A stretch of 30,536 nt of DNA from Ruminococcus sp. (GCA_024697705.1 JAILFF010000122.1:1-30536); one strand, 5' to 3'; positions 22,588 to 30,536 are shown, counted from the stretch's first letter. Numbers and translations are program-made. Notes: generated by a model not told the origin, from the sequence alone.

Positions 22588-23367
22588 TTGTCCGAAAAAA
22601 ATGAAAAGATAGACCTGTATGTGCCGATGAAATTCAAGCCCGGCGAGTACGGTATCTGCAAGCTCAACCGCGACAGGGCGCTTTTGCCGTCGGGCTGCGG
22701 CATCAGACTGACCTTTTGCCCGAAGGAAAAGTACGTCAGCCGACCGACGGGCGAACGGGCTTATGATTATTTCGCCATATATGGCATTTATTACAGCAAT
22801 TATGACAGACTGACGGCGGTATACGGCGCTGACGGCGAGCTTAGAAACATCGGCATAACCGAGTGGGATAAGCGGCGTTTTCTCTATATCCGCATGGAAA
22901 GTCTTGAATACGCTAAGAACATTATCCGCTGCTGCGCGGGCAAAATGGGCAGAAATTTAGCCGAAAAGGTTTTGCGCCGTAAGGAAAAGGGCAGGGCGCG
23001 GCGGCTGTTTGCCGAATATTATGTTGACAGCGATAATTTTGACTATCACGTTATATATGCCTCCGAACAGGAGGTGCAGGTGGTGTGGGACGATTTTGCC
23101 GGGTTCATAAAAAAATACCCCGACCATATCGGTGATATAATCGACTATATCGACAACAGCGGCGAGTATTCCCACGCGGACGAAAATATGGATATGGACG
23201 ATGACGGCTGCGACCGCATAGTGATGATGCTCTCCTGCGTTCCTGATGACTGGTGGGAGGAGTGCTTTGAACTGGCGATAGAAACGCTTGACGGCTGCAT
23301 GAAAGCCATTATCCCGCAGCTCGACCGCACCGACGATTTTAAATTCATCAGCGAGATGTACGACTGA
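22588..23367 (+). CDS. Protein of unknown function, tandem paralogue 1
   Basis: A 259-residue soluble protein; TTG start with GGAGG eight bases upstream. It is clearly homologous over its length to the next gene. Shared blocks are KxxPGEY near residue 17, the block from LTAVYGADGELRNIGI, LYIRME, RRLFAEYYVDSDNFDYHVIY, SGEYSHADENM and the C-terminal IPQLDRTDDFKFISEMYD. No signal peptide, membrane helix or recognised catalytic motif. Clustered Asp (DMDDDGCDRI) after SHADENM could bind metal, but that is a guess. It lies 15 bases after miaB and is probably co-transcribed. I do not recognise a family. Position between miaB and mutS is unusual for Clostridia, so the block looks inserted. Confidence 0.75.
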   Translation: MSEKNEKIDLYVPMKFKPGEYGICKLNRDRALLPSGCGIRLTFCPKEKYVSRPTGERAYDYFAIYGIYYSNYDRLTAVYGADGELRNIGITEWDKRRFLYIRMESLEYAKNIIRCCAGKMGRNLAEKVLRRKEKGRARRLFAEYYVDSDNFDYHVIYASEQEVQVVWDDFAGFIKKYPDHIGDIIDYIDNSGEYSHADENMDMDDDGCDRIVMMLSCVPDDWWEECFELAIETLDGCMKAIIPQLDRTDDFKFISEMYD

Positions 23368-23385
23368 CTTAACGGAGGAAAAAAT

Positions 23386-24144
23386 ATGCCTTGGAATGAC
23401 GAAGGGCTTGTCTATCGCGTGCCTTATAAGCACGCGCCCGGCGAATACGCGGTCACGGCGCTTTTTGGCGGCGCGGACAGCATGAAGGTGACTTATCTTG
23501 ACTACTGCGAGATCGTCGGCAGGGCTGCCGATAACGATAAGAAGTACGACGATTTCCGCATCTATCATGTTGATGAAAAGAGCTTTGCGGCGATGACGGC
23601 GGTCTACGATGAAAACGGTGTGCTTAAAAACATCGGCATTTCGGGGGAGAACGCACGTCGGCTGCTGTATATCCGCATCGACGACCCGCAGACCGCCGAT
23701 AGAATGGTGAGAAGTCTCGCGGGGAAAATAGGCAAAGATATCTGCGCGGAGCTTACCCGCAAGACCGAGAAGGCAAGGCGGCTTTTTGCCGAGTATTTCT
23801 GGGACGGCGAGGGCTTTGATTATCACGTTATTTACGCGACCGAAGCGGACGTGCAGAAGGTTCGGGACGAGTACGCCAAAGAATATGGCGCGGACTATGT
23901 GGATAAATATGGCTATGGGATAAACGAACATATCGACCAAAGCGGCGAGTATTCCCACGCCGACGATAATATGATAAAGGGCGACAACGACCGCATGGCG
24001 CTGATCCTTTCGTGTATCCCGCGGGAGTTTGAGGGCGATTACTTTCGCCTTGCGGCAGGCATTCTGGACGAGTGCGTGAAGGGCGTTATCCCGCAGCTTG
24101 ACCGCACGGAGGATTTTAAGTTTATAAGCAAGCAATATGATTGA
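23386..24144 (+). CDS. Protein of unknown function, tandem paralogue 2
   Basis: A 252-residue paralogue of the preceding gene, 18 bases downstream with SD ACGGAGG. Matching blocks: PGEYAV, MTAVYDENGVLKNIGI, LLYIRIDDP, ARRLFAEYFWDGEGFDYHVI, SGEYSHADDNM, IPQLDRTEDFKFISKQYD. The N-terminal 60 residues are more divergent than the rest, which suggests the two copies differ in what they bind while sharing a core. The invariant Tyr-Ser-His-Ala-Asp and the end motif LDRT-DFKFIS are the best candidates for functional residues. Its last eight bases overlap the acetyltransferase gene. Function unknown. Confidence 0.75.
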   Translation: MPWNDEGLVYRVPYKHAPGEYAVTALFGGADSMKVTYLDYCEIVGRAADNDKKYDDFRIYHVDEKSFAAMTAVYDENGVLKNIGISGENARRLLYIRIDDPQTADRMVRSLAGKIGKDICAELTRKTEKARRLFAEYFWDGEGFDYHVIYATEADVQKVRDEYAKEYGADYVDKYGYGINEHIDQSGEYSHADDNMIKGDNDRMALILSCIPREFEGDYFRLAAGILDECVKGVIPQLDRTEDFKFISKQYD

Positions 24145-24607
24145 GATAAAAACAGAGCGCCTGCGGATATACCCCGCATCGCGGGAGCAAATGGAAAGCA
24201 TTATCTCCGCCGAGACCGCAGAGGAGCTTAAACAGGCGTATTCGGAAATGCTGGCGGGGTGCATAGATGATCCCGATAAGTGGGAATGGTACGCGATGTG
24301 GTTTATCGAGCTTGGGGACGGAACGCACATCGGAGACCTGTGCTTCAAGGGCTTTGCGGACGGCTCGCCCGAGATAGGCTACGGTATTCTTGACGAATAT
24401 CGGGGAAGCGGCTACGCTACGGAGGCTGTAAGGGCGGCGGTGAAATGGGCGTTAAGCTCGGGTGCAAACGCAGTCGAGGCAGAGGCGGAGGAAGACAACG
24501 CGCCGTCTTTGCGGGTGCTTGAAAAATGCGGATTTGTCCCCACAGGCAAGAGGGGAGAGGAAGGGCTTAGGTTCATTGTTTCCGATATGGGAGCGGATAA
24601 AAAATGA
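24137..24607 (+). CDS. GNAT-family N-acetyltransferase (RimJ/RimL-like)
   Basis: A 156-residue acetyltransferase. The opening IKTERLRIYPASREQME is typical of the RimJ/RimL-type GNAT subgroup. The acetyl-CoA site is IGYGILDEYRGSGYATEAV (about 83-101) with the R/Q-x-x-G-x-G/A pattern as RGSGYA. The final motif EDNAPSLRVLEKCGFVPTGK is intact. It should transfer acetyl from acetyl-CoA to an amine: a protein N-terminus, an amino acid or a small molecule. It overlaps the upstream paralogue by eight bases and the downstream gene by four (ATGA), so it is part of the same transcript. The SD would lie within the preceding coding sequence. Confidence 0.85.
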   Translation: MIEIKTERLRIYPASREQMESIISAETAEELKQAYSEMLAGCIDDPDKWEWYAMWFIELGDGTHIGDLCFKGFADGSPEIGYGILDEYRGSGYATEAVRAAVKWALSSGANAVEAEAEEDNAPSLRVLEKCGFVPTGKRGEEGLRFIVSDMGADKK

Positions 24608-25071
24608 GGAAATACAGTCTTTTTTCAAAGGGCGATGTTATAAGAACAAATCCCGAAGAGGGCTTCTATGGGATAGCAGTCGTATTGAACGACCCGCAGA
24701 GAATTGAGCTGTCAGCCGGAAAGCTGTCCTGTCCGCTCTGCCACATAGCCGTCACGCCGTTGATTTTTAAGTATGAACCGGTTTTGGACGAGCTTGATAT
24801 TCATGAGCTGAAACCGCTGATATTCGGGAGAAAGTTTATTCGGGAAGACGGTACAGCTGTTCCTTGGAGAACAGAAGTTTGCATACATATCTATACCGAA
24901 CGCAATAAGGCGAATTTACCAGTTATAGGAAAAATCGACCCGTCGGGCATTTATGACGGAGAACTGAATTTCGACCCGCAGCCGGACAGATTTCATTTGT
25001 GCGGCGATGCAAGACCCGACCTCGGCGGAGAGGCGTATTTTAGCTATAAAGAACAGTCAGAGAAAAAATAA
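24604..25071 (+). CDS. Hypothetical protein, possibly Imm26-like
   Basis: A 155-residue protein beginning MRKYSLFSKGDVIRTNPEEG. The pattern of an early KGDV-I followed by FYGIAVVLNDPQ and a later block with hydrophobic-Pro-x-Ile-Gly-Lys resembles the Imm26 immunity-protein fold, but similarity is only general and no toxin gene is in view. Two Cys pairs (CPLCH near 43-47, single Cys later) are present. The start overlaps the acetyltransferase stop (ATGA). Base composition is more AT-rich than in the neighbouring genes, and codon choice differs slightly, which may mean recent acquisition. About 60 AT-rich bases separate it from the next gene. Confidence 0.6.
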   Translation: MRKYSLFSKGDVIRTNPEEGFYGIAVVLNDPQRIELSAGKLSCPLCHIAVTPLIFKYEPVLDELDIHELKPLIFGRKFIREDGTAVPWRTEVCIHIYTERNKANLPVIGKIDPSGIYDGELNFDPQPDRFHLCGDARPDLGGEAYFSYKEQSEKK

Positions 25072-25139
25072 TATTCAGCCGAAAACAGCGGGAGACCGCT
25101 TTAAAATATTGACAGGAAAACTATAAGGAGTGTATGAAA

Positions 25140-25547
25140 ATGACAATTATCGAACAGGCAAGAGCATTGGGCGCGGCATTACAGCAGGACGAGCTTTACA
25201 AAAGCTACATGGCGGCTGCCGAAAAGGTTGACAAGGCACCCGCCGTGCAGAAGAAGATAGGCGAGTTCAACAATATGCGTCACGAGCTCAGTATCGAAAT
25301 GGCGAAGGCTGACAAGGACGCCGACAGACTTACCGCGCTCGATACCGACATCAGGGCGACATACGACGAGATAATGGCTATGCCCGAAATGGACGAGTTC
25401 AACCGCGAGAAGGAAAAGTTTGACAAGCTCATGAAGAGCATTGATTACATTCTTTCGCAGGCGGCAAACGGCGAAGACCCGATGACCTGTTCCGAAACGG
25501 CTCCCGCCTGCTCCGGAAGCTGCGCCACCTGCGGCGGCTGCGGCTAA
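25140..25547 (+). CDS. YlbF/RicF-family protein with Cys-rich tail
   Basis: A 135-residue helical protein of the YlbF/YmcA family (Com_YlbF). Core helices contain TIIEQARALGAALQQDELYK, KVDKAPAVQKKIGEFNNMRH and PEMDEFNREKEKFDKLMKSI. In Bacillus, RicF (YlbF) works with RicA and RicT in a complex that carries [4Fe-4S] clusters and affects RNase Y-dependent mRNA maturation. Here the C-terminal 19 residues contain five Cys (C-x6-C-x3-C-x2-C-x2-C), a likely metal or cluster site. The start at 25140 was preferred because AAGGAG is nine bases upstream; ATG 25134 is too close. A position just before mutS is common in Clostridia. Confidence 0.82.
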   Translation: MTIIEQARALGAALQQDELYKSYMAAAEKVDKAPAVQKKIGEFNNMRHELSIEMAKADKDADRLTALDTDIRATYDEIMAMPEMDEFNREKEKFDKLMKSIDYILSQAANGEDPMTCSETAPACSGSCATCGGCG

Positions 25548-25699
25548 GCCCCTACGCGGGGCGGCGTGTCCGCGAGATTCGTTTGTTTTGGCGGCAGGGA
25601 TTCCGTCCGCGGCGGTATGGTTATTGATATTTGTTTGCATAACAGCAGACATATAATGTAGGGGCGAGCATGGCATCAACTTGTTGATGCAGTCGCCCG
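25548..25699. repeat. GTAGGGGC-type intergenic palindromic element
   Basis: GCCCCTAC (25548-25555) is repeated in inverse orientation as GTAGGGGC (25658-25665). The right end is a nested hairpin: GGGCGA (25662-25667) with TCGCCC (25693-25698), enclosing GCATCAAC-TT-GTTGATGC (25673-25690). Elements starting GTAGGGGCGA and ending TCGCCC are familiar intergenic repeats in gut Firmicutes. It fills the gap between ylbF-like and mutS. Confidence 0.6.
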
Positions 25700-25751
25700 T
25701 GATACGAGCGAATGGCTTTGTATATTTATAAGTTTAGAGAGGACGATAGGT

Positions 25752-28355
25752 TTGTTACCCAATATTGACGAAAGCAGGCTCTCGCCGGGAATGCAGCAGT
25801 GGCTCGCGGTCAAAAAGCAATACCCCGACCATGTGCTGCTGTACCGTATCGGCGACTTTTACGAGATGTTCTTCGATGACGCCGTGACGGTCTCGAACGA
25901 ATTGCAGCTCGTGCTGACAGGCAAGGACTGCGGTCTCGACCAGCGTGCGCCGATGTGCGGTATCCCTCACCACGCGGCGGAGGTCTACATAAAAAAGCTA
26001 GTTGACCGCAATTTCCTTGTTGCCGTCTGCGAACAGACCGAAGACCCCGCGCAGGCAAAGGGACTTGTCCGCCGCGAGGTGGTCAAGGTGCTTACTCCGG
26101 GTACCATTACCGACGGCGATCTTCTCGATGAGGGTGCAAACAATTATCTCTGCTCGTTCTTTGCGCGGGGCGACGAATGTGCCCTGTCCTTCGCCGATGT
26201 TTCCACGGGCGAGGCGCGGCTGTACACCTTCTCGGGCAGCGATATGACCGACCGCTCGATAAGCGAGCTTTCACGCTTTATGCCGTCGGAGCTGCTTATC
26301 AATGAGGGCTTTCTTACTTTAAAAGACGTAAATGCCTTCGTCAGGAAGACGCTGAAACCTACCGTTCAGCTGCTTGACGAGGAAAAATTCCTGCCTTCCG
26401 AGCACGCCGACGAGGTGCTGCGGCAGTTCGACGTCAGCGCTTTAAACGAGCTCGGAGTGGACGAAATGTCCGTCGGGGCTTATTCGCTCTGCGGGCTTTT
26501 CGGGTATATCCACGCCACGCAGCTGACGCTTGTAAAGCGCTTTACTGCGCTTATCAAAGACAGCGGCGACCCCGTCATGACGATAGGCTTTACGGCGCGG
26601 CGCAACTTAGAGCTTACCGAAACGCTGCGCACCAAGGAGAAAAAAGGCTCGCTGCTGTGGGTGCTCGACAAGACAAAGACCTCTATGGGGCGGCGGCTTA
26701 TCCGCAAATATCTGGAGCAGCCGCTCGTCAATCCGGGCGCTATTATCGACAGGCTGAATGCCGTTGAAGCGCTCGTGAACAATCCCGTAATGCTGGGCGA
26801 GATAACGGCGCAGCTTTCGGGGATCTACGACATCGAGCGCCTTATGACAAGGGTAATGTATCAGACCGCCACCCCGCGAGACCTGAAATCGCTCTCGCTG
26901 ACGGCTTTGAAGCTGCCCGCGCTGAAATCCATGCTTTCGGAGGTGCCCTGCAAGCTGATAGATAATCTTGCGCGACGGCTCTCGACGCTCGATTCCGTTT
27001 CAAATCTTATCGAGAACGCGCTTGTTGACGAGCCTCCCGTGAAGCTCACCGACGGTGGGGTTAGCCGCGACGGCTACAATGCCGGGCGTGACGGGCTGCG
27101 AGGAATAATCTCGGGCGGCGAGGACATTATCCGCGACATCGAAGCCCGCGAGCGCGAAAATACGGGCATAAAAACTCTTAAAGTAAGCTATAACCGCGTT
27201 TTCGGGTACTATATCGAGATAACACGGACGAATCTTTCGCTTGTTCCCGACAGGTATATCAAAAAGCAGACCCTTAAGAACTGCGAGCGCTTTATCACGG
27301 AGGAGCTTAAGACCGCCGAAAACACGATTCTCGGCGCGAACGAAAAGATAATCACGCTTGAAACGGATATCTTTGCGGGGATAAGAAATGCCGTGGCGCA
27401 GCAGCTGGAGCTTGTTCAGGCGACGGCTAATTCGATAGCGGCGGTCGATGTGCTGTGCTCGTTTGCGAATATCGCAGTGGCAAATAATTACAACAAGCCC
27501 GAGATCGCCATCGACGGCATCATCGACATAAAAAACGGCAGGCACCCTGTTGTCGAGCTTATGCAGTCGGAGGAAATGTTCGTGCCGAACGACGCCTACT
27601 TAGACCTTACCGACAACCGCATGATGATAATCACGGGACCGAATATGTCGGGTAAATCGACGTATATGCGGCAGGTGGCGCTTATAACTCTCATGGCGCA
27701 GATAGGCTGCTTTGTTCCCGCCGACCACGCGAAAATATCGGTGGTAGACCAGATCTTCACGAGGATAGGCGCTTCGGACGACCTCACGTCGGGGCAGTCA
27801 ACGTTCATGGTCGAAATGAGCGAGGTGGCGGATATCGTCAGCCACGCCACGAAGCAGAGCCTTGTCATTCTCGACGAGGTGGGGCGCGGAACCTCGACAT
27901 TCGACGGCATAAGCATAGCGCAGGCGGTCTGCGAGTACATCAGCGGTACTAAAGGCTTGGGCTGCAAGACACTTTTTGCCACGCATTACCATGAGCTTAT
28001 CGAGCTTGAAGGGCAGCTCAAAGGTGTGCGCAACTGCTCGGTTGCCGTGAAGCGCAAGGGCGATGATATACGTTTTCTGCGAAAGATAGTGCGCGGCGGA
28101 GCTGATGACAGCTTCGGCATAGAGGTCGCAAAGCTTGCGGGTCTGCCGCCGAAGATCATCACCCGCGCCAAGCAGCTTTTGAAGAAAATGGAAAGCGAAG
28201 CAGTAAGGGCTAAGCCCGCTGCCGACGATTCGCAGGTGTCGTTTGACAATATCGGCGATTCGATAATCAGGCAGAAGCTGCGCGAGACAAACATCGGCGA
28301 GATGAACGATACCGAGCTGCGCGAGTTCGTGGGAGAGCTTTACAAATATATGTAA
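25752..28355 (+). CDS. mutS: DNA mismatch repair ATPase MutS
   Basis: An 867-residue MutS of usual length. The mismatch-recognition Phe-X-Glu is Phe36-Tyr-Glu38 in YRIGDFYEMF. The connector, core and clamp domains follow, with RNLELTETLRTKEKKGSLLW opening the core. The ATPase has Walker A GPNMSGKS (629-636), Walker B VILDEVGRGTS (Asp708-Glu709) and the ATHYHEL switch. The last 60 residues include a helix-turn-helix and a short tail. The start is TTG at 25752, supported by GAGAGG nine bases upstream and by the family N-terminus SPGMQQWLAVKKQYPD. It binds mispaired bases and recruits MutL, encoded 178 bases downstream. Confidence 0.96.
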   Translation: MLPNIDESRLSPGMQQWLAVKKQYPDHVLLYRIGDFYEMFFDDAVTVSNELQLVLTGKDCGLDQRAPMCGIPHHAAEVYIKKLVDRNFLVAVCEQTEDPAQAKGLVRREVVKVLTPGTITDGDLLDEGANNYLCSFFARGDECALSFADVSTGEARLYTFSGSDMTDRSISELSRFMPSELLINEGFLTLKDVNAFVRKTLKPTVQLLDEEKFLPSEHADEVLRQFDVSALNELGVDEMSVGAYSLCGLFGYIHATQLTLVKRFTALIKDSGDPVMTIGFTARRNLELTETLRTKEKKGSLLWVLDKTKTSMGRRLIRKYLEQPLVNPGAIIDRLNAVEALVNNPVMLGEITAQLSGIYDIERLMTRVMYQTATPRDLKSLSLTALKLPALKSMLSEVPCKLIDNLARRLSTLDSVSNLIENALVDEPPVKLTDGGVSRDGYNAGRDGLRGIISGGEDIIRDIEARERENTGIKTLKVSYNRVFGYYIEITRTNLSLVPDRYIKKQTLKNCERFITEELKTAENTILGANEKIITLETDIFAGIRNAVAQQLELVQATANSIAAVDVLCSFANIAVANNYNKPEIAIDGIIDIKNGRHPVVELMQSEEMFVPNDAYLDLTDNRMMIITGPNMSGKSTYMRQVALITLMAQIGCFVPADHAKISVVDQIFTRIGASDDLTSGQSTFMVEMSEVADIVSHATKQSLVILDEVGRGTSTFDGISIAQAVCEYISGTKGLGCKTLFATHYHELIELEGQLKGVRNCSVAVKRKGDDIRFLRKIVRGGADDSFGIEVAKLAGLPPKIITRAKQLLKKMESEAVRAKPAADDSQVSFDNIGDSIIRQKLRETNIGEMNDTELREFVGELYKYM

Positions 28356-28533
28356 GCTGTAATTTAGCAATGCCGTAAATTTGCGCAAGAGCGAAGCGAT
28401 TTTCACAAAAGAATTGCGCGAATGTCCCGAAATCGCAACGGTGGGGTGATTCACGGGCGGGAGTCGAAACTGTCTCCGCCCAACGACAGCAGAACCGCTT
28501 TGCAAACACTTATTAGAAAAAGGGGAAAACACA
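28356..28533 (+). other. Intergenic region between mutS and mutL with a hairpin
   Basis: No gene. It holds GGGCGGGAG (28455-28463) pairing with CTCCGCCC (28474-28481) with one bulged base. The left half (GCGCAAGAGCGAAGCGATTTT ... AATTGCGCG) has scattered self-complementarity. No T-tract follows the hairpin, so mutS-mutL read-through is likely. The mutL SD is AAAAGGGG at 28518-28525. Confidence 0.45.
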
Positions 28534-30468
28534 ATGCCGCAGATAAATCTTCTTGACAAATCGGTATATGAGCTAATCGCGGCAGGCGAGGTGATAGAGC
28601 GCCCCGCTTCGATCGTCAAGGAGCTTATTGAAAACTCGATGGACGCGGGCGCAAGGCAGATAATTGTCGAGATCAAAAACGGCGGAAGGACTTTTCTCCG
28701 CGTGACCGACAACGGCTGCGGTATAGATGTTGACGATGTGCCAAAGGCTTTCCTGCGCCATGCCACGAGCAAGGTCTCGTCAAAGGAAGACCTTGACAGG
28801 ATACTTACGCTCGGCTTCCGCGGCGAGGCGCTGGCTTCGGTCTGCGCGGTATCGAAGACCGAGATGTTCACCCATCGGAAAGAAAGCGAGATGGGTCTGC
28901 ACTACGGTATAAGCGGCGGTGTGGAAACATTCTCGGAAGAATCCGCGTGTCCGATCGGCACGACGATAATCGTGCGCGACCTTTTTTACAACGTTCCCGC
29001 GCGGCTCAAATTCCTAAAGAAAGATCAGGCGGAAGCCAACCGCATACAGGAGCTTATCTCGCGGCTGGCGGTGTCGCGCCCCGAGATAGCCATCAAGCTG
29101 ATACGCGACAACAAGATCGTGTTCGCCACTGCGGGCGACGGAAAGCTCTATTCGGCGATATACTCGGTTTTCGGGCGGGAACTGGCAAACACGCTTTTGC
29201 CCGTGAGCTACTCTCGGGGCGGCTTTACGGCGGAGGGATTCGTTTCCAAGCCCATCGCTTCTCGCCCCAACCGCAAGCTGCAAATATTCTACGTCAATGA
29301 CAGATTCGTTCATTCGGAGGTCTGCTCGCAGGCGCTTGAAGAAGCCTACAAGAGCATCATTATGGTGGGGAAATTCCCTTGCTGCGTGATGAAGCTGACG
29401 GTCTCGCCCGAGGTGATCGACGTAAACGTTCACCCCGCCAAGACCGAGATACGCTTTTCGGACAACCGCTACATTTACGATTCGGTGTATTTCGCGGTTA
29501 AGCAGGCGCTCGACAGGAACGACCGTCCGCTTGAACTGCGCGTGGACCGTCCGAAGCATTTCTCTGACAGCGAGCTGTATGTCCGGCATGAGGATCAGCC
29601 GCCCGAACAGATGGTGTTTGAAACGGCGAAGCCCGCACCGCGGGACAGCGGCGGCGGAGACGATCTTTTCTTAAGATCGCTCGGCGAAACGATGAAGAAA
29701 ACGCCCGGAGCGGAGTTTTTCGCTCCCGTGCGCGGGAATATCCCCGAACCGCCGCCCGCACCCGAGCCGCAGCCCTTCCCCGAGGATATGCCGCCTGTCG
29801 CAGTGCCTCCGTCGGAGCCTTTCCCCGAAGATATGCCGCCGCTTGCGGTGCCGCCTTCGGAAGACCCTCCGCAGCCGTTCGCAGGAGATACTACGGAGGA
29901 AATGTCTGCCGCGGCTGTCCGTGAGGAGGTCACAGAGGAGGAAAGCGTTTCCGCCGAAACGGAGATGATTCCGCAGGAGATAACGCCGCCGAAGCCCGAC
30001 CTGTCCGAAACGGTGATGCCCGTAAGGATAGTCCCCGAGATACTCGCTCGGAAAGATGAGGAAGCTCAGGAAAAGCTCACGGTGATAGGCGAGTTATTCA
30101 AGACCTACATAGTCGTGCAGCGCGGCGATTCGATGATACTTATCGACAAGCACGCGGCGCACGAGCGGCATATCTACGAAAAACTGCGCTTCGGCAGGCG
30201 GGCTATCTCGTCGCAGACGTTACTGGAACCTATAATAGTGGTGCTTTCCTTTGACGAATACGACGCTGTGGCGGCAAATATCGAAAAGTTCGAGGCGCTG
30301 GGCTTCATTGTGGAAGCGGACGTAGCGCCTTCGATAGCGATAACGGGGCTGCCCGATATCGTCAGCACGCAGAACCCGACCGAGCTTATCACCGAGATAG
30401 CGCAGAAGCTTATCTCGGGCGGCAGCTCCGCCAGCCGCCGCAGCTCTTCGAGCGTGTTGTCGTCGTGA
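28534..30468 (+). CDS. mutL: DNA mismatch repair protein MutL, 3' end disrupted
   Basis: Residues 1-629 are a normal MutL. The GHKL ATPase has ELIENSMDAGA (30-40), DNGCGI, GFRGEAL and GTTIIVRDLFYNVPARLKFL. The transducer domain ends in NVHPAKTEIRF. A Pro/Glu-rich linker (about 395-505) contains a repeated FPEDMPP-AVPPSE unit. The C-terminal dimerisation/endonuclease domain starts with LTVIGELFKTYIVVQ and has the metal motif DKHAAHERHIYE (538-549). After KLISGG the frame becomes low-complexity Ser/Arg and stops at 30466. That ending is not MutL: the expected continuation, including ACKAAIKAHD, lies on the opposite strand immediately to the right. The true protein would be longer and would end with a CPHGRP motif outside this window. 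The stop codon given is therefore likely artificial. Confidence 0.9.
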   Translation: MPQINLLDKSVYELIAAGEVIERPASIVKELIENSMDAGARQIIVEIKNGGRTFLRVTDNGCGIDVDDVPKAFLRHATSKVSSKEDLDRILTLGFRGEALASVCAVSKTEMFTHRKESEMGLHYGISGGVETFSEESACPIGTTIIVRDLFYNVPARLKFLKKDQAEANRIQELISRLAVSRPEIAIKLIRDNKIVFATAGDGKLYSAIYSVFGRELANTLLPVSYSRGGFTAEGFVSKPIASRPNRKLQIFYVNDRFVHSEVCSQALEEAYKSIIMVGKFPCCVMKLTVSPEVIDVNVHPAKTEIRFSDNRYIYDSVYFAVKQALDRNDRPLELRVDRPKHFSDSELYVRHEDQPPEQMVFETAKPAPRDSGGGDDLFLRSLGETMKKTPGAEFFAPVRGNIPEPPPAPEPQPFPEDMPPVAVPPSEPFPEDMPPLAVPPSEDPPQPFAGDTTEEMSAAAVREEVTEEESVSAETEMIPQEITPPKPDLSETVMPVRIVPEILARKDEEAQEKLTVIGELFKTYIVVQRGDSMILIDKHAAHERHIYEKLRFGRRAISSQTLLEPIIVVLSFDEYDAVAANIEKFEALGFIVEADVAPSIAITGLPDIVSTQNPTELITEIAQKLISGGSSASRRSSSSVLSS

Positions 30469-30536
30469 GCCTTTATCGCCGCCTTACACGCCATCATTTT
30501 GTAAATGTCCTCGTAAAACGCGGGAGAGGCGTCGCT
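30423..30536 (-). pseudogene. mutL: Inverted fragment of the mutL C-terminal coding sequence
   Basis: Read on the minus strand from 30536 this gives SDASPAFYEDIYKMMACKAA, then IKAHDDNTLEELRRLAEL. This is the MutL C-terminal domain including the conserved endonuclease motif ACKAAIKAHD. It should follow KLISGG of the plus-strand mutL directly. The switch occurs at GGCGG-CAGCT-CCGCC (30418-30432), a short palindrome, with about four bases (CAGC) shared by both sides. It is either a fold-back chimera made during amplification or assembly, or a real local inversion. Confidence 0.85.

Noticed and set aside
22957..24348. Open frame of 463 codons opposite the tandem paralogues
   Set aside because: Its internal repetition only mirrors the duplication of the plus-strand genes, which have SDs and tight operon spacing.

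Overview
The window reads as chromosomal DNA of a gut or rumen Bacillota of the Ruminococcus/Oscillospiraceae type. Four points support this. SD sequences are strong (AAGGAGG-like) and promoters are near-consensus TTGACA-17-TATAAT. Several genes start with TTG or GTG. Secreted proteins are lipoproteins or single-TM proteins with Thr-rich or Asp-rich low-complexity segments. Plant-glucan glycosidases sit beside core genes in the clostridial order miaB-ylbF-mutS-mutL. The genus is inferred; there is no rRNA in the window.

Layout. 1-2.5 kb: a partial gene, a small membrane protein and a monomeric aconitase (all minus). 2.7-4.4 kb: a VanW-domain protein and two small hypothetical proteins, one with its SD inside a perfect 10-bp hairpin. 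4.6-12.7 kb: a carbohydrate locus with an AraC-type regulator, a GH16 lipoprotein (lichenase type), a cytoplasmic GH5, a CBM35-GH26 lipoprotein coupled to a small membrane-anchor ORF, and a cytoplasmic GH95. 13.0-18.6 kb: a four-gene MacAB-like operon (adaptor, ATPase, very large adaptor, permease) behind a consensus promoter. 18.7-21.0 kb: an S1-domain protein and a secreted FnIII plus SleB-like cell-wall hydrolase. 21.2-30.5 kb: miaB, two tandem paralogues of unknown function, a GNAT acetyltransferase, a small hypothetical, ylbF-like, mutS and mutL.

How the parts connect. The clearest regulatory signal is a 25-bp element, 22 of 25 positions identical, upstream of both GH16 and GH5. In both promoters its TTGATA half lies exactly 21 nt before a TATAAT box. 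The AraC gene next to GH16 is the obvious candidate regulator. The inferred pathway is extracellular cleavage of beta-glucan by GH16, uptake by a transporter outside the window, and intracellular hydrolysis by GH5. The GH26 protein has Pro-Val where the family normally has the His-Glu that includes the acid/base, so it may bind rather than cut.

Other main observations. A family of palindromic elements built from 7-nt tandem repeats occurs at four intergenic sites of the glycosidase region, twice overlapping a stop codon. The second MacA-like adaptor carries an insert of about 330 residues between the two halves of its coiled-coil hairpin. The leader of the S1-domain gene has four alternating complementary segments. 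The 3' end of mutL is broken by an inversion: its own C-terminal endonuclease coding sequence appears on the opposite strand from about 30,423 to the window end, most likely a fold-back chimera.
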